A stretch of 51,686 bases of DNA from a virus, in IMG/VR virus record IMGVR_UViG_3300045972_000789, positions 1 through 51,686 of that record. One strand, 5' to 3'. Under the pieces are notes generated by a model. The model saw only the letters and a list, made by a program, of their open reading frames with translations, made no database searches and was not told where the DNA came from. Position numbers and translations under genes: made by a program. Below, in pieces: positions 38,034 through 45,804 of this stretch; position 1 is the first letter of the stretch, and each line of letters opens with the position of its first letter.

Positions 38034-38474
38034 ATGTCTCACACAATCCTAATATCCGTAATTACTGGAGCATCAGCATTACTTGGAGCCCTTATTCCGA
38101 CTGTTGCGGGCTTCTTGAATAGTGAAAGGCAGCGAAAATTTGATAAATCCAAGGCTCTGCTGGATAAACAGAGAGAAGGCTTTTTAAGATTGATGCTCGC
38201 CCTGCAAGAGATGCTCAACCAGCAAAAACAACGTGACCAATTCATTGAACTACAGAAAGCAGTGATTGAAGTTTCTATGTATGGCGATTTGGAAACCTCG
38301 CGAGCCGTGAACGAATACTACAGAAGTCTAGTGCAATCGACACATAATGCATCGCCCCTTACAAGACAGGAACATCAGCAGAACCATACGGCCATTTTCA
38401 ATGCGATCAGGAAGTCACTGAGTTTAGGCCCTATTGGTAATTTTGAGATAGTCGGGATTCCTGTCGACGCATAA
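38034..38474 (+). CDS. Cassette-like gene: membrane-anchored coiled-coil protein
   Basis: A 146-residue protein. A hydrophobic N-terminus (ILISVITGASALLGALIPTVAGFL, ~5-28) is followed by a long charged helix (SERQRKFDKSKALLDKQREGFLRLMLALQEMLNQQKQ) and a helical C-terminal part. It points opposite to the phage genes on both sides and is AT-rich. An attC-like site follows the stop by 10 bp. ATG 38034 chosen because it starts the membrane segment. No family recognised. Confidence 0.55.
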   Translation: MSHTILISVITGASALLGALIPTVAGFLNSERQRKFDKSKALLDKQREGFLRLMLALQEMLNQQKQRDQFIELQKAVIEVSMYGDLETSRAVNEYYRSLVQSTHNASPLTRQEHQQNHTAIFNAIRKSLSLGPIGNFEIVGIPVDA

Positions 38475-38484
38475 TTGGAGAAGC

Positions 38485-38571
38485 GATAAACGCTGCTGCC
38501 ACCCGGCGTCAGCCACACACTTTCAACACAACCGCCATGCTCCGACCCCGCGACTAGGCTGGTCGTTGGTT
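38485..38571 (+). other. attC-like recombination site 5
   Basis: Left box GATAAAC and right box GTTGGTT, both imperfect. The inner part CACACACTTTCAACACAACC and the end GGCTGGTCGTTGG align with site 3 (CACGCAATTTCAACCTCAACC; GGCTAGTCGTTCGG). Arm pairing is moderate, so this may be a decayed attC. Confidence 0.45.
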
Positions 38572-38575
38572 AAGA

Positions 38576-38950
38576 TTATGATCGAATGATGCTGCTGCCC
38601 TCGCCCAACACCAGGGAAACCAGGCGCTCGACGTGGGCCGATGTAAGCTCGTTAGGTCCGAGTCGCACCACCCGCCAGCCTGCCAGAGCGGCCTCCAAGT
38701 ATTTCTCCAGATCGGCGGCGAATCCCCCTGCCCTGTTGTGGCGGCCATTCACGTAGATGCCGCCCTCGATCTCAATGAGCGTCCGGCTCGGGATGTGGGC
38801 AAAGTCGGCCCGCCATTTACGCACCGGGTGAAAGCGGTATTCCTTTTCCAACCCCGGTCCCCCATGCGCCCGCCACAGCAGTTCAAAGCGGCCCTCCAGC
38901 CTGCTAGGCGGCTTGGTATCCCGGAACACCTTGCGGACACGAGTGGCCAT
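38576..38950 (-). CDS. PD-(D/E)XK-like nuclease candidate
   Basis: A 124-residue protein with KEYRFHPVRKWRADFAHIPSRTLIEIEGGIY followed by RHNRAGGFAADLEKYLEAALAGWRVVRL. The D-x(n)-ExEGG pattern and a final VVRL strand suggest a small restriction-endonuclease fold like DUF559/Vsr-type or Holliday-junction resolvase-like enzymes. In a phage replication operon, a resolvase or packaging-related nuclease is plausible. The start overlaps the upstream stop (TGATG). It is the last gene of the leftward replication operon before the cassette-like insertion. Confidence 0.6.
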   Translation of the reverse strand: MATRVRKVFRDTKPPSRLEGRFELLWRAHGGPGLEKEYRFHPVRKWRADFAHIPSRTLIEIEGGIYVNGRHNRAGGFAADLEKYLEAALAGWRVVRLGPNELTSAHVERLVSLVLGEGSSIIRS

Positions 38951-39195
38951 CACAGGGGCAGCTTTGTTTGGGCCGGATCGTCCGGCAGGGTTTCGATTTC
39001 ATCGGTGATGGTCGTGGTCACCCGGCACGTCACCTTGATGTTGGTGGGCGAGTGCGACCGGTCGAAGATCATGCGGAACCCGAGGCTGAACTTGCCGTTG
39101 TCGTCGGCGCTGTCCTCGGCTTCCTGGAAATGGGCGTTCAGGAGTTCCTTCGCCGCATCGATGGCGGCCCGGCATTCGGTGGATTGTTGGGTCAT
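38950..39195 (-). CDS. Phage protein of unknown function
   Basis: Eighty-one residues: an N-terminal helix (CRAAIDAAKELLNAHFQEAED) followed by a beta pair (KFSLGFRMIFDRSHSPTNIKVTCRVTTTITDEIE) and a DPAQTKLPL tail. The tail resembles the C-terminal peptides of proteins that bind a sliding clamp (QxxLPL-like), which is only a hint. Coupled to the downstream nuclease gene by overlap. Confidence 0.55.
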   Translation of the reverse strand: MTQQSTECRAAIDAAKELLNAHFQEAEDSADDNGKFSLGFRMIFDRSHSPTNIKVTCRVTTTITDEIETLPDDPAQTKLPL

Positions 39196-39207
39196 GGGTG
39201 TGGTGTG

Positions 39208-39861
39208 TTAGAGCTCGTTGATGATGGAGGTGATCGGTGAAAAATCGCGCTTGAGGGCGGCCCGTTGTTCGGCGGTAGCGGTGTCGAGGAATTGGTTTTC
39301 CCGCATGTGCTTCCACCAGACGACGAGGCGGTTGATGAACGGGATGTGGTTTTCGATCCCCTGGTCGGCATCGTCTGGTTCAAGGTCGGCGTCGGTGGCG
39401 ACACGTCCGAGGCTGAGGGATTTGCGCAAGCGGCGCGTGGACATGCGGCGACCGGCATCCACTTCGGCCACACAGGCGTCGATCCATCCCTGCTTGTCGC
39501 CGTCGGGGAGTTTGGCCAGCAGCCGGTGATGCTCCCAAGAGAGTCGTTCGCTGCGCAGCGAATAGGGAATGCTGCGGCTGACGTAGGCGTAGTTCTGGAG
39601 CGTGGAGAGATCGAGGCCGGTGGCGGCGAGGGCGATTTGATAGGACCGGTTGTCCACTTTCTTGTCGGGGAAGCCGTCGGTGCCAAACAGGCTTTGGCCA
39701 TAGACGAGCCAGTCGCCGACGATGAAGGCAATGGAACTGGCAACCTCGCCGAGGCTGGCTGCGAGTTCCTGCCATTCTTCCTGGCTGAGCTCACCGTTGA
39801 TTTGCATGCCGATGCGGCTGATGGTGACTTTCGGGTTTGGCAGTCTGAGGGTCGAGTTCAT
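39208..39861 (-). CDS. LmbU-like phage protein
   Basis: A 217-residue protein with the pattern SQEEWQELAASLGEVASSIAFIVGDWLVYGQSLFG, then GLDLSTLQNYAYVSRSIPYSLRSERLSWEHHRLLAKLPDGDKQGWI. This matches a family often annotated as LmbU-like or as DNA-binding regulators in actinobacteria and phages. The role here is unknown, perhaps DNA binding in replication control. The gene overlaps the end of the upstream HTH gene by about 70 bp. Confidence 0.6.
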   Translation of the reverse strand: MNSTLRLPNPKVTISRIGMQINGELSQEEWQELAASLGEVASSIAFIVGDWLVYGQSLFGTDGFPDKKVDNRSYQIALAATGLDLSTLQNYAYVSRSIPYSLRSERLSWEHHRLLAKLPDGDKQGWIDACVAEVDAGRRMSTRRLRKSLSLGRVATDADLEPDDADQGIENHIPFINRLVVWWKHMRENQFLDTATAEQRAALKRDFSPITSIINEL

Positions 39862-40399
39862 GGGTGCGGGTGGATTGGATGCGGGCGGCGCGATACGACT
39901 TGCGCGCTGTCAACGAGCGCATGGCGCGCGATGGGCGCAGGTCCAGCAATTCGGTAAGTTCGACGCAGCGTTTCGATACCGCCGCACGGGTGATGCCGTG
40001 GCGTTGGGCAATCTCGGTCATCGAGGATCCTGTGTAGGACAGGCCGCTGACCAAGGCGATGCACTCGGCGGTTAAACGGGCATTGCCGTGGCTGAGGACT
40101 TCACCCAGCACCCGGCGCACCGTGTCCCATACAAACTCCTCGTCACAGGGGTCCGACGGCGGATCGGGTTCCGGTTCCGGCAGGATAGCCGGATCGTCGC
40201 CCTCGCGCATGAGCGGGCTGTCGGCGGCATCACCCTTGGCGGAGCCGTTGCCGTGGTGGGCCAAGTCTGGTTCCGCCAGTCCCTGGGCCTCCAGCTTGTG
40301 CCGCTCGTCCGCAGGCAAGGACTCGATCCAGGCCCGGTATTCGCGTTGGTATTCGGCGTCCTTGGCGGATTGCCGGCGGGTGTAGTCGTCGCCGTTCAC
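39791..40399 (-). CDS. HTH-containing phage protein (sigma-70-like region)
   Basis: A 202-residue protein from GTG 40399 (VNGDDYTRRQSAKDAEYQREYRAWIESLP). An acidic, proline-rich linker (LPEPEPDPPSDPCDEEF) precedes a C-terminal DNA-binding domain with an HTH of the sigma region 4 kind (GSSMTEIAQRHGITRAAVSKRCVELTELL). It could act as a regulator of this operon or a replication accessory. The start overlaps the upstream stop (GTGA). An ATG-initiated frame from 40699 has a low-complexity N-terminus antisense to a better gene and was rejected. Confidence 0.6.
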   Translation of the reverse strand: MNGDDYTRRQSAKDAEYQREYRAWIESLPADERHKLEAQGLAEPDLAHHGNGSAKGDAADSPLMREGDDPAILPEPEPDPPSDPCDEEFVWDTVRRVLGEVLSHGNARLTAECIALVSGLSYTGSSMTEIAQRHGITRAAVSKRCVELTELLDLRPSRAMRSLTARKSYRAARIQSTRTHELDPQTAKPESHHQPHRHANQR

Positions 40400-40794
40400 A
40401 GCGCACCTCCTTTCGCGCCGCACCAGAGCTTGGTGGTAGGATCGAAGACGATAACTTTCTTGTACCTGGCGTAGTCGAAGACTCGGATGGCGAAGTTCAC
40501 GTCCAGACCGAACCGTTCGCGGATGTGGGCAATCACCTCGCTGCGGCTGTTGTCGAAAGGTTGATCTCGATTCGGCCAGTGCGAGAGAGTGGGCATGTCC
40601 GCAAGCAATGGCCAATACCTCGTGGGCGGATTGGCCTTGTTGTCGGAATTTTTGGGTGTCGTTTCTTTGACTTTCCCATGCTGCCCGGTGCAAGTGCAAT
40701 ATATACCCTTATAGGGTATATATATTGCACTTGTTGCACCAGGTGCAGCTTCTGTTTTTGCAGCGGTGCAACATCTATTTTTGCAGCAGTTCAT
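40396..40794 (-). CDS. Phage protein of unknown function (5' end overlaps repeat region)
   Basis: 132 residues if the ATG at 40794 (overlapping the primase-helicase stop) is used. The coherent part is the C-terminal ~75 residues (PPTRYWPLLADMPTLSHWPNRDQPFDNSRSEVIAHIRERFGLDVNFAIRVFDYARY). The first ~50 codons are encoded by an AT-rich palindrome and short repeats (NCCKNRCCTAAKTEAAP...), so a start at ATG 40599 is a serious alternative. No family recognised. Confidence 0.45.
   Translation of the reverse strand: MNCCKNRCCTAAKTEAAPGATSAIYIPYKGIYCTCTGQHGKVKETTPKNSDNKANPPTRYWPLLADMPTLSHWPNRDQPFDNSRSEVIAHIRERFGLDVNFAIRVFDYARYKKVIVFDPTTKLWCGAKGGAL
40691..40733. other. AT-rich palindrome with flanking repeats, candidate replication origin
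   Basis: CAAGTGCAATATATACCCT (40691-40709) and AGGGTATATATATTGCACTTG (40713-40733) are an almost perfect inverted repeat with a 3-nt loop. GGTGCAA/TTGCACC copies lie around it, and TTTTTGCAGC is repeated at 40755, 40778 and 40853. It is the most AT-rich patch of the replication operon and directly follows the primase-helicase gene. Confidence 0.45.
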
Positions 40795-42791
40795 AAGTCT
40801 TTGTTTTTGAGTTGTTTCCACCAAGTCCATGCGGTGCGCGGGCTGCATTTCATTTTTGCAGCGACCCCATCGGCGTTTGCCTTCGTTAGAGAGCCTCCAT
40901 GGGCATCGATAACGGCCTTGAATGCCTCTGCATCGAAGCCGGATTTGCGTCCCGTCTTGTAGCGATCAGGCCTCTTTTCAGGCTCAGGTTCGGGGGCCTC
41001 GCATTGCTCCCAGCAGATGCCGCCACGGGTCGAATGACGCAGAAAGACCGTGTCGGTGGACTCTCCTGCGGTGTCGTGGAGCCCGGCGCGGGTCCGGCGC
41101 TTCGTCATGCTGAACTGGAAGGTGGGCGGCTCGCCATCCGGCATCTTGAGGCGCACCAAAACCGCCGTCTCGCGTGCCCAGTTGGTGAGCGCAGAGCTAC
41201 CAAGGCCGCTGTAGGCGAGGTCGCTGGCGGTCCAGTGGCTCGCCGCCTTCGGGTCTTTGGACGGCTTGCCTGTGTGATGCAGCAGGCACCAGATGACACC
41301 CGTGCGAAGGCTCACCTCATTGAGCAGGCCGCAGCAAAACTCGCTGATGACACGCTGTTCGGAAATCTCATCGCCGATATAGTTGAGCAGCGGATCGGCC
41401 CACACGAGATCGGGTTTGTGGCGTTCAACGAGCGAGGACGCGGCATCGACAAAATCGCCACCCGTGCGCGTGGTGTCGCGGTAAATGAAGATGCGCTCGT
41501 TGAGGAGTGCTTCCTGTTCGGGCGTGATGCCCATCCCCTGGCGCACCCCCTGATACATTTCTGCTAGGTCGCCAATGTCGTTTTCCGCCTGGATGAGCAC
41601 CGAGCGCAGCGGCGTGACCGGCGTGATGTTGAACGCAGGAAGTCCGAGCGCCCATAGGATCATGAGCTGCATGCACAAGGACGACTTGCCGATGCCCGAC
41701 TGGCCGACCACGACCAGCGACCCGCCCCGGCACAACCAGCGGTTGCCAAGCACGTTGTTAGGGTCATGGGTCGTGTCGTAGGTCGCCAGGCTGGAGATGG
41801 ACATGAACGAGTCCTCGTCCGGTGCGTTCTGGGCCGACTCCCATGCGGCCCACGAGTCCGCGCCGAATTTAAGCGCCAACAACCGCTGGCGGTGCGGCTC
41901 ACCCTCCACGGTGCGCCAGCCATCCGGGCAACGGGACAACCGCGACGCGTTGCGGTTCTGTTTGTCCAGGTTAATGCCCGAAAACCATTCCCAGATGATG
42001 GCGACGCGACGTTTGTATTCCTTCTCGTCCGGAGCATCGACGCGGATCCATGCGTGCAGGCTCTTGTTGCCGGAATCTATCAAAGCCGCCACCGGCATGC
42101 CGCTCGCCACAACCGCGTGGTATTGCTCTTCCTTGGGAATCGACTTTCCCTCCTGGTCGCGGTCGAACTCCACGAGCACATGGCGGAAAGCGACCACATC
42201 CTCGTTAGTGGCGCCATCCTTCCGCATCGGGTTGATGCGCAGGAACAACCCGAGCTTGGTGCCGAAAACCCTGTCGATACAGCCCTTTTTCTCGACCCTC
42301 GCCTTCCACTCCGCCGCGGTGAGCGTGACACCCCGGCGCGGGGCGATTTCGCCCTCGTCCGTTTCCACGCCCTCGGCAATGGAGACGAATTCGTCCGGTT
42401 GGAAACACGCGTCGACCAACCTGACAAATCCGTCATCCACCGGCGCGGGCACCGCCATCGACGAATGCTCGTTCCTAACCGGTGCTGGGGTGGCACGACG
42501 TGGCGCTGGGGGTGGTGCGGCAGGCAATGGCCCGGATGCGCCGAGCGGCTCACGGGAGCATCGTGCATATGCGGAGAGTATCGTTTGATGTGCCTCCGCT
42601 TCGGTCAGCCCGTCGGCCATCGCCCGGGCGAGGAGTTGGGCGTCAGCGTCCTCAAGCGGGTGCCCGGCATCCCTGAACTGGCAGGTCGCGTCGAAGAGTT
42701 CGGCATTCCTCGTGCCCTTGGCAGCACCCCGCTGGAGATAGTCGAGGGTGCGCCGTGGCAACGAAATCCCTGTGGATCGGTATCGTGGCAT
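40791..42791 (-). CDS. Primase-helicase (AEP-like primase fused to RepA/DnaB-type ATPase)
   Basis: A 666-residue replication protein. Residues ~120-320 look like an archaeo-eukaryotic primase-type domain (VLVEFD at 205-210; DSGNKSLHAWIRVD at 239-252). Residues ~350-550 are a RecA-like hexameric helicase core with Walker A GQSGIGKS (363-370), Walker B PDLVWADPL (460-468) and an LLHHTGK segment near 503. The C-terminal ~50 residues are HTH-like (SLTKANADGVAAKMKCSPRTAWTWWKQL). It would open the origin, unwind and prime. The candidate origin lies just beyond its 3' end. Confidence 0.82.
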   Translation of the reverse strand: MPRYRSTGISLPRRTLDYLQRGAAKGTRNAELFDATCQFRDAGHPLEDADAQLLARAMADGLTEAEAHQTILSAYARCSREPLGASGPLPAAPPPAPRRATPAPVRNEHSSMAVPAPVDDGFVRLVDACFQPDEFVSIAEGVETDEGEIAPRRGVTLTAAEWKARVEKKGCIDRVFGTKLGLFLRINPMRKDGATNEDVVAFRHVLVEFDRDQEGKSIPKEEQYHAVVASGMPVAALIDSGNKSLHAWIRVDAPDEKEYKRRVAIIWEWFSGINLDKQNRNASRLSRCPDGWRTVEGEPHRQRLLALKFGADSWAAWESAQNAPDEDSFMSISSLATYDTTHDPNNVLGNRWLCRGGSLVVVGQSGIGKSSLCMQLMILWALGLPAFNITPVTPLRSVLIQAENDIGDLAEMYQGVRQGMGITPEQEALLNERIFIYRDTTRTGGDFVDAASSLVERHKPDLVWADPLLNYIGDEISEQRVISEFCCGLLNEVSLRTGVIWCLLHHTGKPSKDPKAASHWTASDLAYSGLGSSALTNWARETAVLVRLKMPDGEPPTFQFSMTKRRTRAGLHDTAGESTDTVFLRHSTRGGICWEQCEAPEPEPEKRPDRYKTGRKSGFDAEAFKAVIDAHGGSLTKANADGVAAKMKCSPRTAWTWWKQLKNKDL

Positions 42792-42805
42792 GGTCGTCTA
42801 TCAGT

Positions 42806-44335
42806 TCATGCGGCACTGCCGAATTTGATATTGAGGAATGCCTTGGCTTCCTTGAAGGTGGCCATCTCCGGTCTGGGGTGGCCGTATTTCCGCAACATGC
42901 GGACTTGCTTCGGGGTCGCCAATTCGAGTTTCCGGCGCGTGATGAGCCGGTCTAGCAGGCATGACGCGTGGCCCTTGGTGAGCACCGCCATCACGTCGAT
43001 TCCAAATTTTCCAAGGATGTCGAGTTGCTTGGCCGATGGGGCGTCACCCTGCCACTGCATGACCGGAATGAACTCGGCCAAATGCGCGTCATTGAGCGTG
43101 ACGGCCAATTCCAACGGATCGAGCACCGAGCCCTTGCGACGGCGGTTGGCGGCGAGCCGCTCACGAAGTTTGCGGGTGCGGTCGGCATTCACCTCCTCAC
43201 GCGCCTCTTCCAGGTCGCCATCGTCACCCAGCTTATCGGTTAGTGCCTGCGCATCCTCGTCGTCTTCGGCGATCAGGTGGGCCGGCTTGATCAAGCTGTG
43301 TTCGCCCGACTGCCACAGGAAATCGAGCACCAGCAGATGGTCTTTGCCCGGACAAATCCGCGTGCCGCGACCGATGATCTGCGAATAGAGCGCCCGCACC
43401 TTCGTTGGACGTAGGCACACCACACAGTCAATGCTGGGCTCGTCGTATCCCTCGGTCAGCAGCATCGCGTTGGTGAGGATGCGAGTTTCGCCGCTTTTGA
43501 ACCGTTCCAGGATGTCCCGGCGGTCATTGCTCTGGCCATCGACGTGCTCGGCCTGCAACCCGCGCTCGCGGCAGATTTTCGCAAACTGTTTGGAAACCGA
43601 AATGAGCGGCAGGAACACGAGGGTCTTGCGGTGCCGGTGTTCGACCAGCACGTCGGCGATCTGTTCGAGATACGGTTCCAGCGCGTGGCCCAGGTCATCG
43701 GCATTGAAATCACCCGCCGTGGTCCGCACGGAATCAAGATTCATGCCGAGCGGCACGGTCTTGACCTTGATCGGTGCGAGCCAGCCCTGTTGGATCAGGT
43801 CGAGCAACGTCACCTCGCACGCGATGTTCTGATAGTAACGGCCCAAGTTCTTTTTGTCACCACGGTCAGGGGTGGCCGAGACTCCTAACACCTTCGCGTG
43901 ATTGTCGAAATGCTGGAGAGTGCTCAGGTAACTGTCAGCCAACGAATGGTGCGCCTCATCCACCACGACCAGCCCGAAATGATCGCGTGGCCAGCGGTTG
44001 CGCCGCGCCTCACGCATGAGCGTCTGAACCGAGGCGACGACCACCGGGGCATTGAGTGATGCGCGGTCATCGCCCATCTCGACCTGTGCCATAATCCCGG
44101 TCGCCGCAGCCAGCTTGTCCACCGCCTGCGAGATGAGTTCCTCGCGGTGGGCCAGGATCAAGGTGCGCTGCGGCTGGAAATCCTGCGCCAGACGGCTGAA
44201 CAGGATGGTTTTTCCCGCGCCTGTTGGCAGCACGCCGAGCTGGCGGGTGAAGTCATTAAATCCTGCGTGGATGTCCTGCCGGGCTTTCATCTGATAGGCG
44301 CGCAGACCCATTCGCTCAGAAAGGGATGTCGTCAT
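42806..44335 (-). CDS. SF2 DEAD/DEAH-box helicase
   Basis: A 509-residue helicase. Walker A PTGAGKT is at 37-43, motif II VVDEAHH at 125-130, motif III GVSATPDR, motif V LTEGYDEPSIDCV, and motif VI QIIGRGTR. A C-terminal extension of ~130 residues (helical, KRKGSVLDP...) follows. Similar to phage UvsW/RadD-type helicases involved in recombination-dependent replication. ATG 44335 gives MTTSLSERMGLRAYQMKA and overlaps the SSB-like gene by 20 bp; upstream sequence from 44491 is only the other gene in a different frame. Confidence 0.88.
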   Translation of the reverse strand: MTTSLSERMGLRAYQMKARQDIHAGFNDFTRQLGVLPTGAGKTILFSRLAQDFQPQRTLILAHREELISQAVDKLAAATGIMAQVEMGDDRASLNAPVVVASVQTLMREARRNRWPRDHFGLVVVDEAHHSLADSYLSTLQHFDNHAKVLGVSATPDRGDKKNLGRYYQNIACEVTLLDLIQQGWLAPIKVKTVPLGMNLDSVRTTAGDFNADDLGHALEPYLEQIADVLVEHRHRKTLVFLPLISVSKQFAKICRERGLQAEHVDGQSNDRRDILERFKSGETRILTNAMLLTEGYDEPSIDCVVCLRPTKVRALYSQIIGRGTRICPGKDHLLVLDFLWQSGEHSLIKPAHLIAEDDEDAQALTDKLGDDGDLEEAREEVNADRTRKLRERLAANRRRKGSVLDPLELAVTLNDAHLAEFIPVMQWQGDAPSAKQLDILGKFGIDVMAVLTKGHASCLLDRLITRRKLELATPKQVRMLRKYGHPRPEMATFKEAKAFLNIKFGSAA

Positions 44336-44762
44336 CGCTGTTAGTGGGTTGGGATTGTGCGGCGGGTTTCGCGGCGGGGGTGGACTTTGCGGGCATGCAA
44401 CCCGCCTTCTGGGGCAGCCAGGCGGCGACCTTGTTGCGCTTCTTGCCGTTGTATTCCTCGACGGTGAGGCGGGCGGTGCCGCTGCGGCCAATCAGGTCGT
44501 CCGCCGTGATTTCGACGTCGTCTTCCGGGGAAACCACCTCGCCGGAAGCGGCGCGGAAAGCGTCGATCTTCCAGAAGGCAGTCGGGATGAAGACCAGGAA
44601 ATCATAGAGATAGCTTCCGGCGGATGTCCTGAGCTTGAGTTCGATCATCTCGTGGCCGCTTTTGCTGACGGTCTCGATGGCGTCGATGACTTCGACCTGA
44701 TAGTCGCCCGGATCGACAAAGTCGGGGCGTTCGGTCGGGGTGGATGCGTTGTATGAGGGCAT
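44316..44762 (-). CDS. SSB-like protein (DUF669-type) with DDDIPF tail
   Basis: A 148-residue protein with a beta-rich core (DYQVEVIDAIETVSKSGHEMIELKLRTSAGSYLYDFLVF, then TARLTVEEYNGKKRNKVAAWLP), like phage DUF669 proteins proposed to bind ssDNA. The C-terminus is a Pro/Ala/Ser linker and DDDIPF (143-148), the same acidic tip bacterial SSBs use to recruit repair and replication proteins. Its position between nuclease and helicase genes fits. The leader before ATG 44762 is CA-rich, without a Shine-Dalgarno. Confidence 0.75.
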   Translation of the reverse strand: MPSYNASTPTERPDFVDPGDYQVEVIDAIETVSKSGHEMIELKLRTSAGSYLYDFLVFIPTAFWKIDAFRAASGEVVSPEDDVEITADDLIGRSGTARLTVEEYNGKKRNKVAAWLPQKAGCMPAKSTPAAKPAAQSQPTNSDDDIPF

Positions 44763-44766
44763 GATG

Positions 44767-45804
44767 TTAGTTTGGTTTGGTGTTGGTGGATGGGATGGTG
44801 GATTTGGATTGTTTGAGATAGGTGGATGGGGCCGCGTGTTTCACCGCATCCTCTGGAAACGGCGATTCGCTGGGCATTCGCTGGCTCCATAGGTCGCGGA
44901 ACTTGGCGGCTGATAGATTGCCGTAGGCGGCGAGCACCGGCCCGAAGCCAAGGCGCAGGATGTGGTGGCCGACCGTTTCGCAATCGACGAACTCAGCCCC
45001 CTTGCGCGTGACGAGCTTCCAGCCAGGAAGGGTGCCGCCGGTCTTGATGCGTTCGGTGGCAATCTGTTTCGCCCGGTCGCGGAAGTCCTCGACCACCGCG
45101 CAGGCTGCTAGAAACCGCCCGAGTTTATCGGGGTCGGCCAGCACCGCGTCGAAATCGAATCCCGGATCCGCGACGGGCAGGGTTTCCGCAACGAGCGCCA
45201 GCCGCGCCGGACAGGTATCCGCCTTGGCGCACCAGCCGCAGTATTCACACGGGTTCGGCTTTTTCGCCGGGTCGTTGAACGCCTGGACGATCTGCGTGAC
45301 GATGGCATACGCCTCGTCGTAGGTGAACCGGTGGGTTTCGATCTCGCGCTGGTCACAGAACAACAGGTGCGCCGTCCACGACGAGGCGAAATGCGCGTTC
45401 ATCAAACCGAGCGCATAGGCCGCCATCTGCTCGCGGTAATTGCGCCGCGCGCCCGTCTTCAAATCGAAGTGGGTGAACTTGGCCGGGACGATGGCATCCG
45501 CCGTGCCGGTTAGATTGAGGATCTCCATCCGGCAGTCGTCCTCGCGGGCCAGCACCCGCTCGCGGCCCGACATCGCCCGCACCATCGAAACCGACCAGGA
45601 GACAGCCGCGATTTCATCGGCGGTCAGTTTGTTGGCGATGACGAACCGTTCTTCCTGCCCTAGCAACTCGGCGCGGAAGGCGGAATCGAGCAGCGTGCCG
45701 CGCTGCGCCGCCGGGCCGGCCACTTGGTTACCCTCGTAGCACGAGCAGAGCACCAGCTTCGGCAGGTTGGACGGGCGCAATGCGCTTTTTGGCGGCGCGC
45801 TCAT
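44767..45804 (-). CDS. Cas4/RecB-type nuclease (DUF2800/PD-(D/E)XK)
   Basis: A 345-residue exonuclease. RPSNLPKLVLC at the start and QRGTLLDSAF are DUF2800 hallmarks. Catalytic positions include D103 (TGTADAIV) and D114-K116 (FDLKTG), with QMAAYALGL downstream. Four Cys (C186, C189, C192, C198 in CEYCGWCAKADTC) would hold an iron-sulfur cluster. It pairs with the Sak4-like ATPase encoded upstream, probably as a two-component recombination system that resects ends. ATG 45804 overlaps the upstream stop (ATGA). Confidence 0.85.
   Translation of the reverse strand: MSAPPKSALRPSNLPKLVLCSCYEGNQVAGPAAQRGTLLDSAFRAELLGQEERFVIANKLTADEIAAVSWSVSMVRAMSGRERVLAREDDCRMEILNLTGTADAIVPAKFTHFDLKTGARRNYREQMAAYALGLMNAHFASSWTAHLLFCDQREIETHRFTYDEAYAIVTQIVQAFNDPAKKPNPCEYCGWCAKADTCPARLALVAETLPVADPGFDFDAVLADPDKLGRFLAACAVVEDFRDRAKQIATERIKTGGTLPGWKLVTRKGAEFVDCETVGHHILRLGFGPVLAAYGNLSAAKFRDLWSQRMPSESPFPEDAVKHAAPSTYLKQSKSTIPSTNTKPN

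Noticed and set aside
40755-40862. Short TTTTTGCAGC repeats as a CRISPR remnant
   Set aside because: Repeats are only 10 bp, the spacing is irregular (23 and 75 bp), and no cas genes are present.
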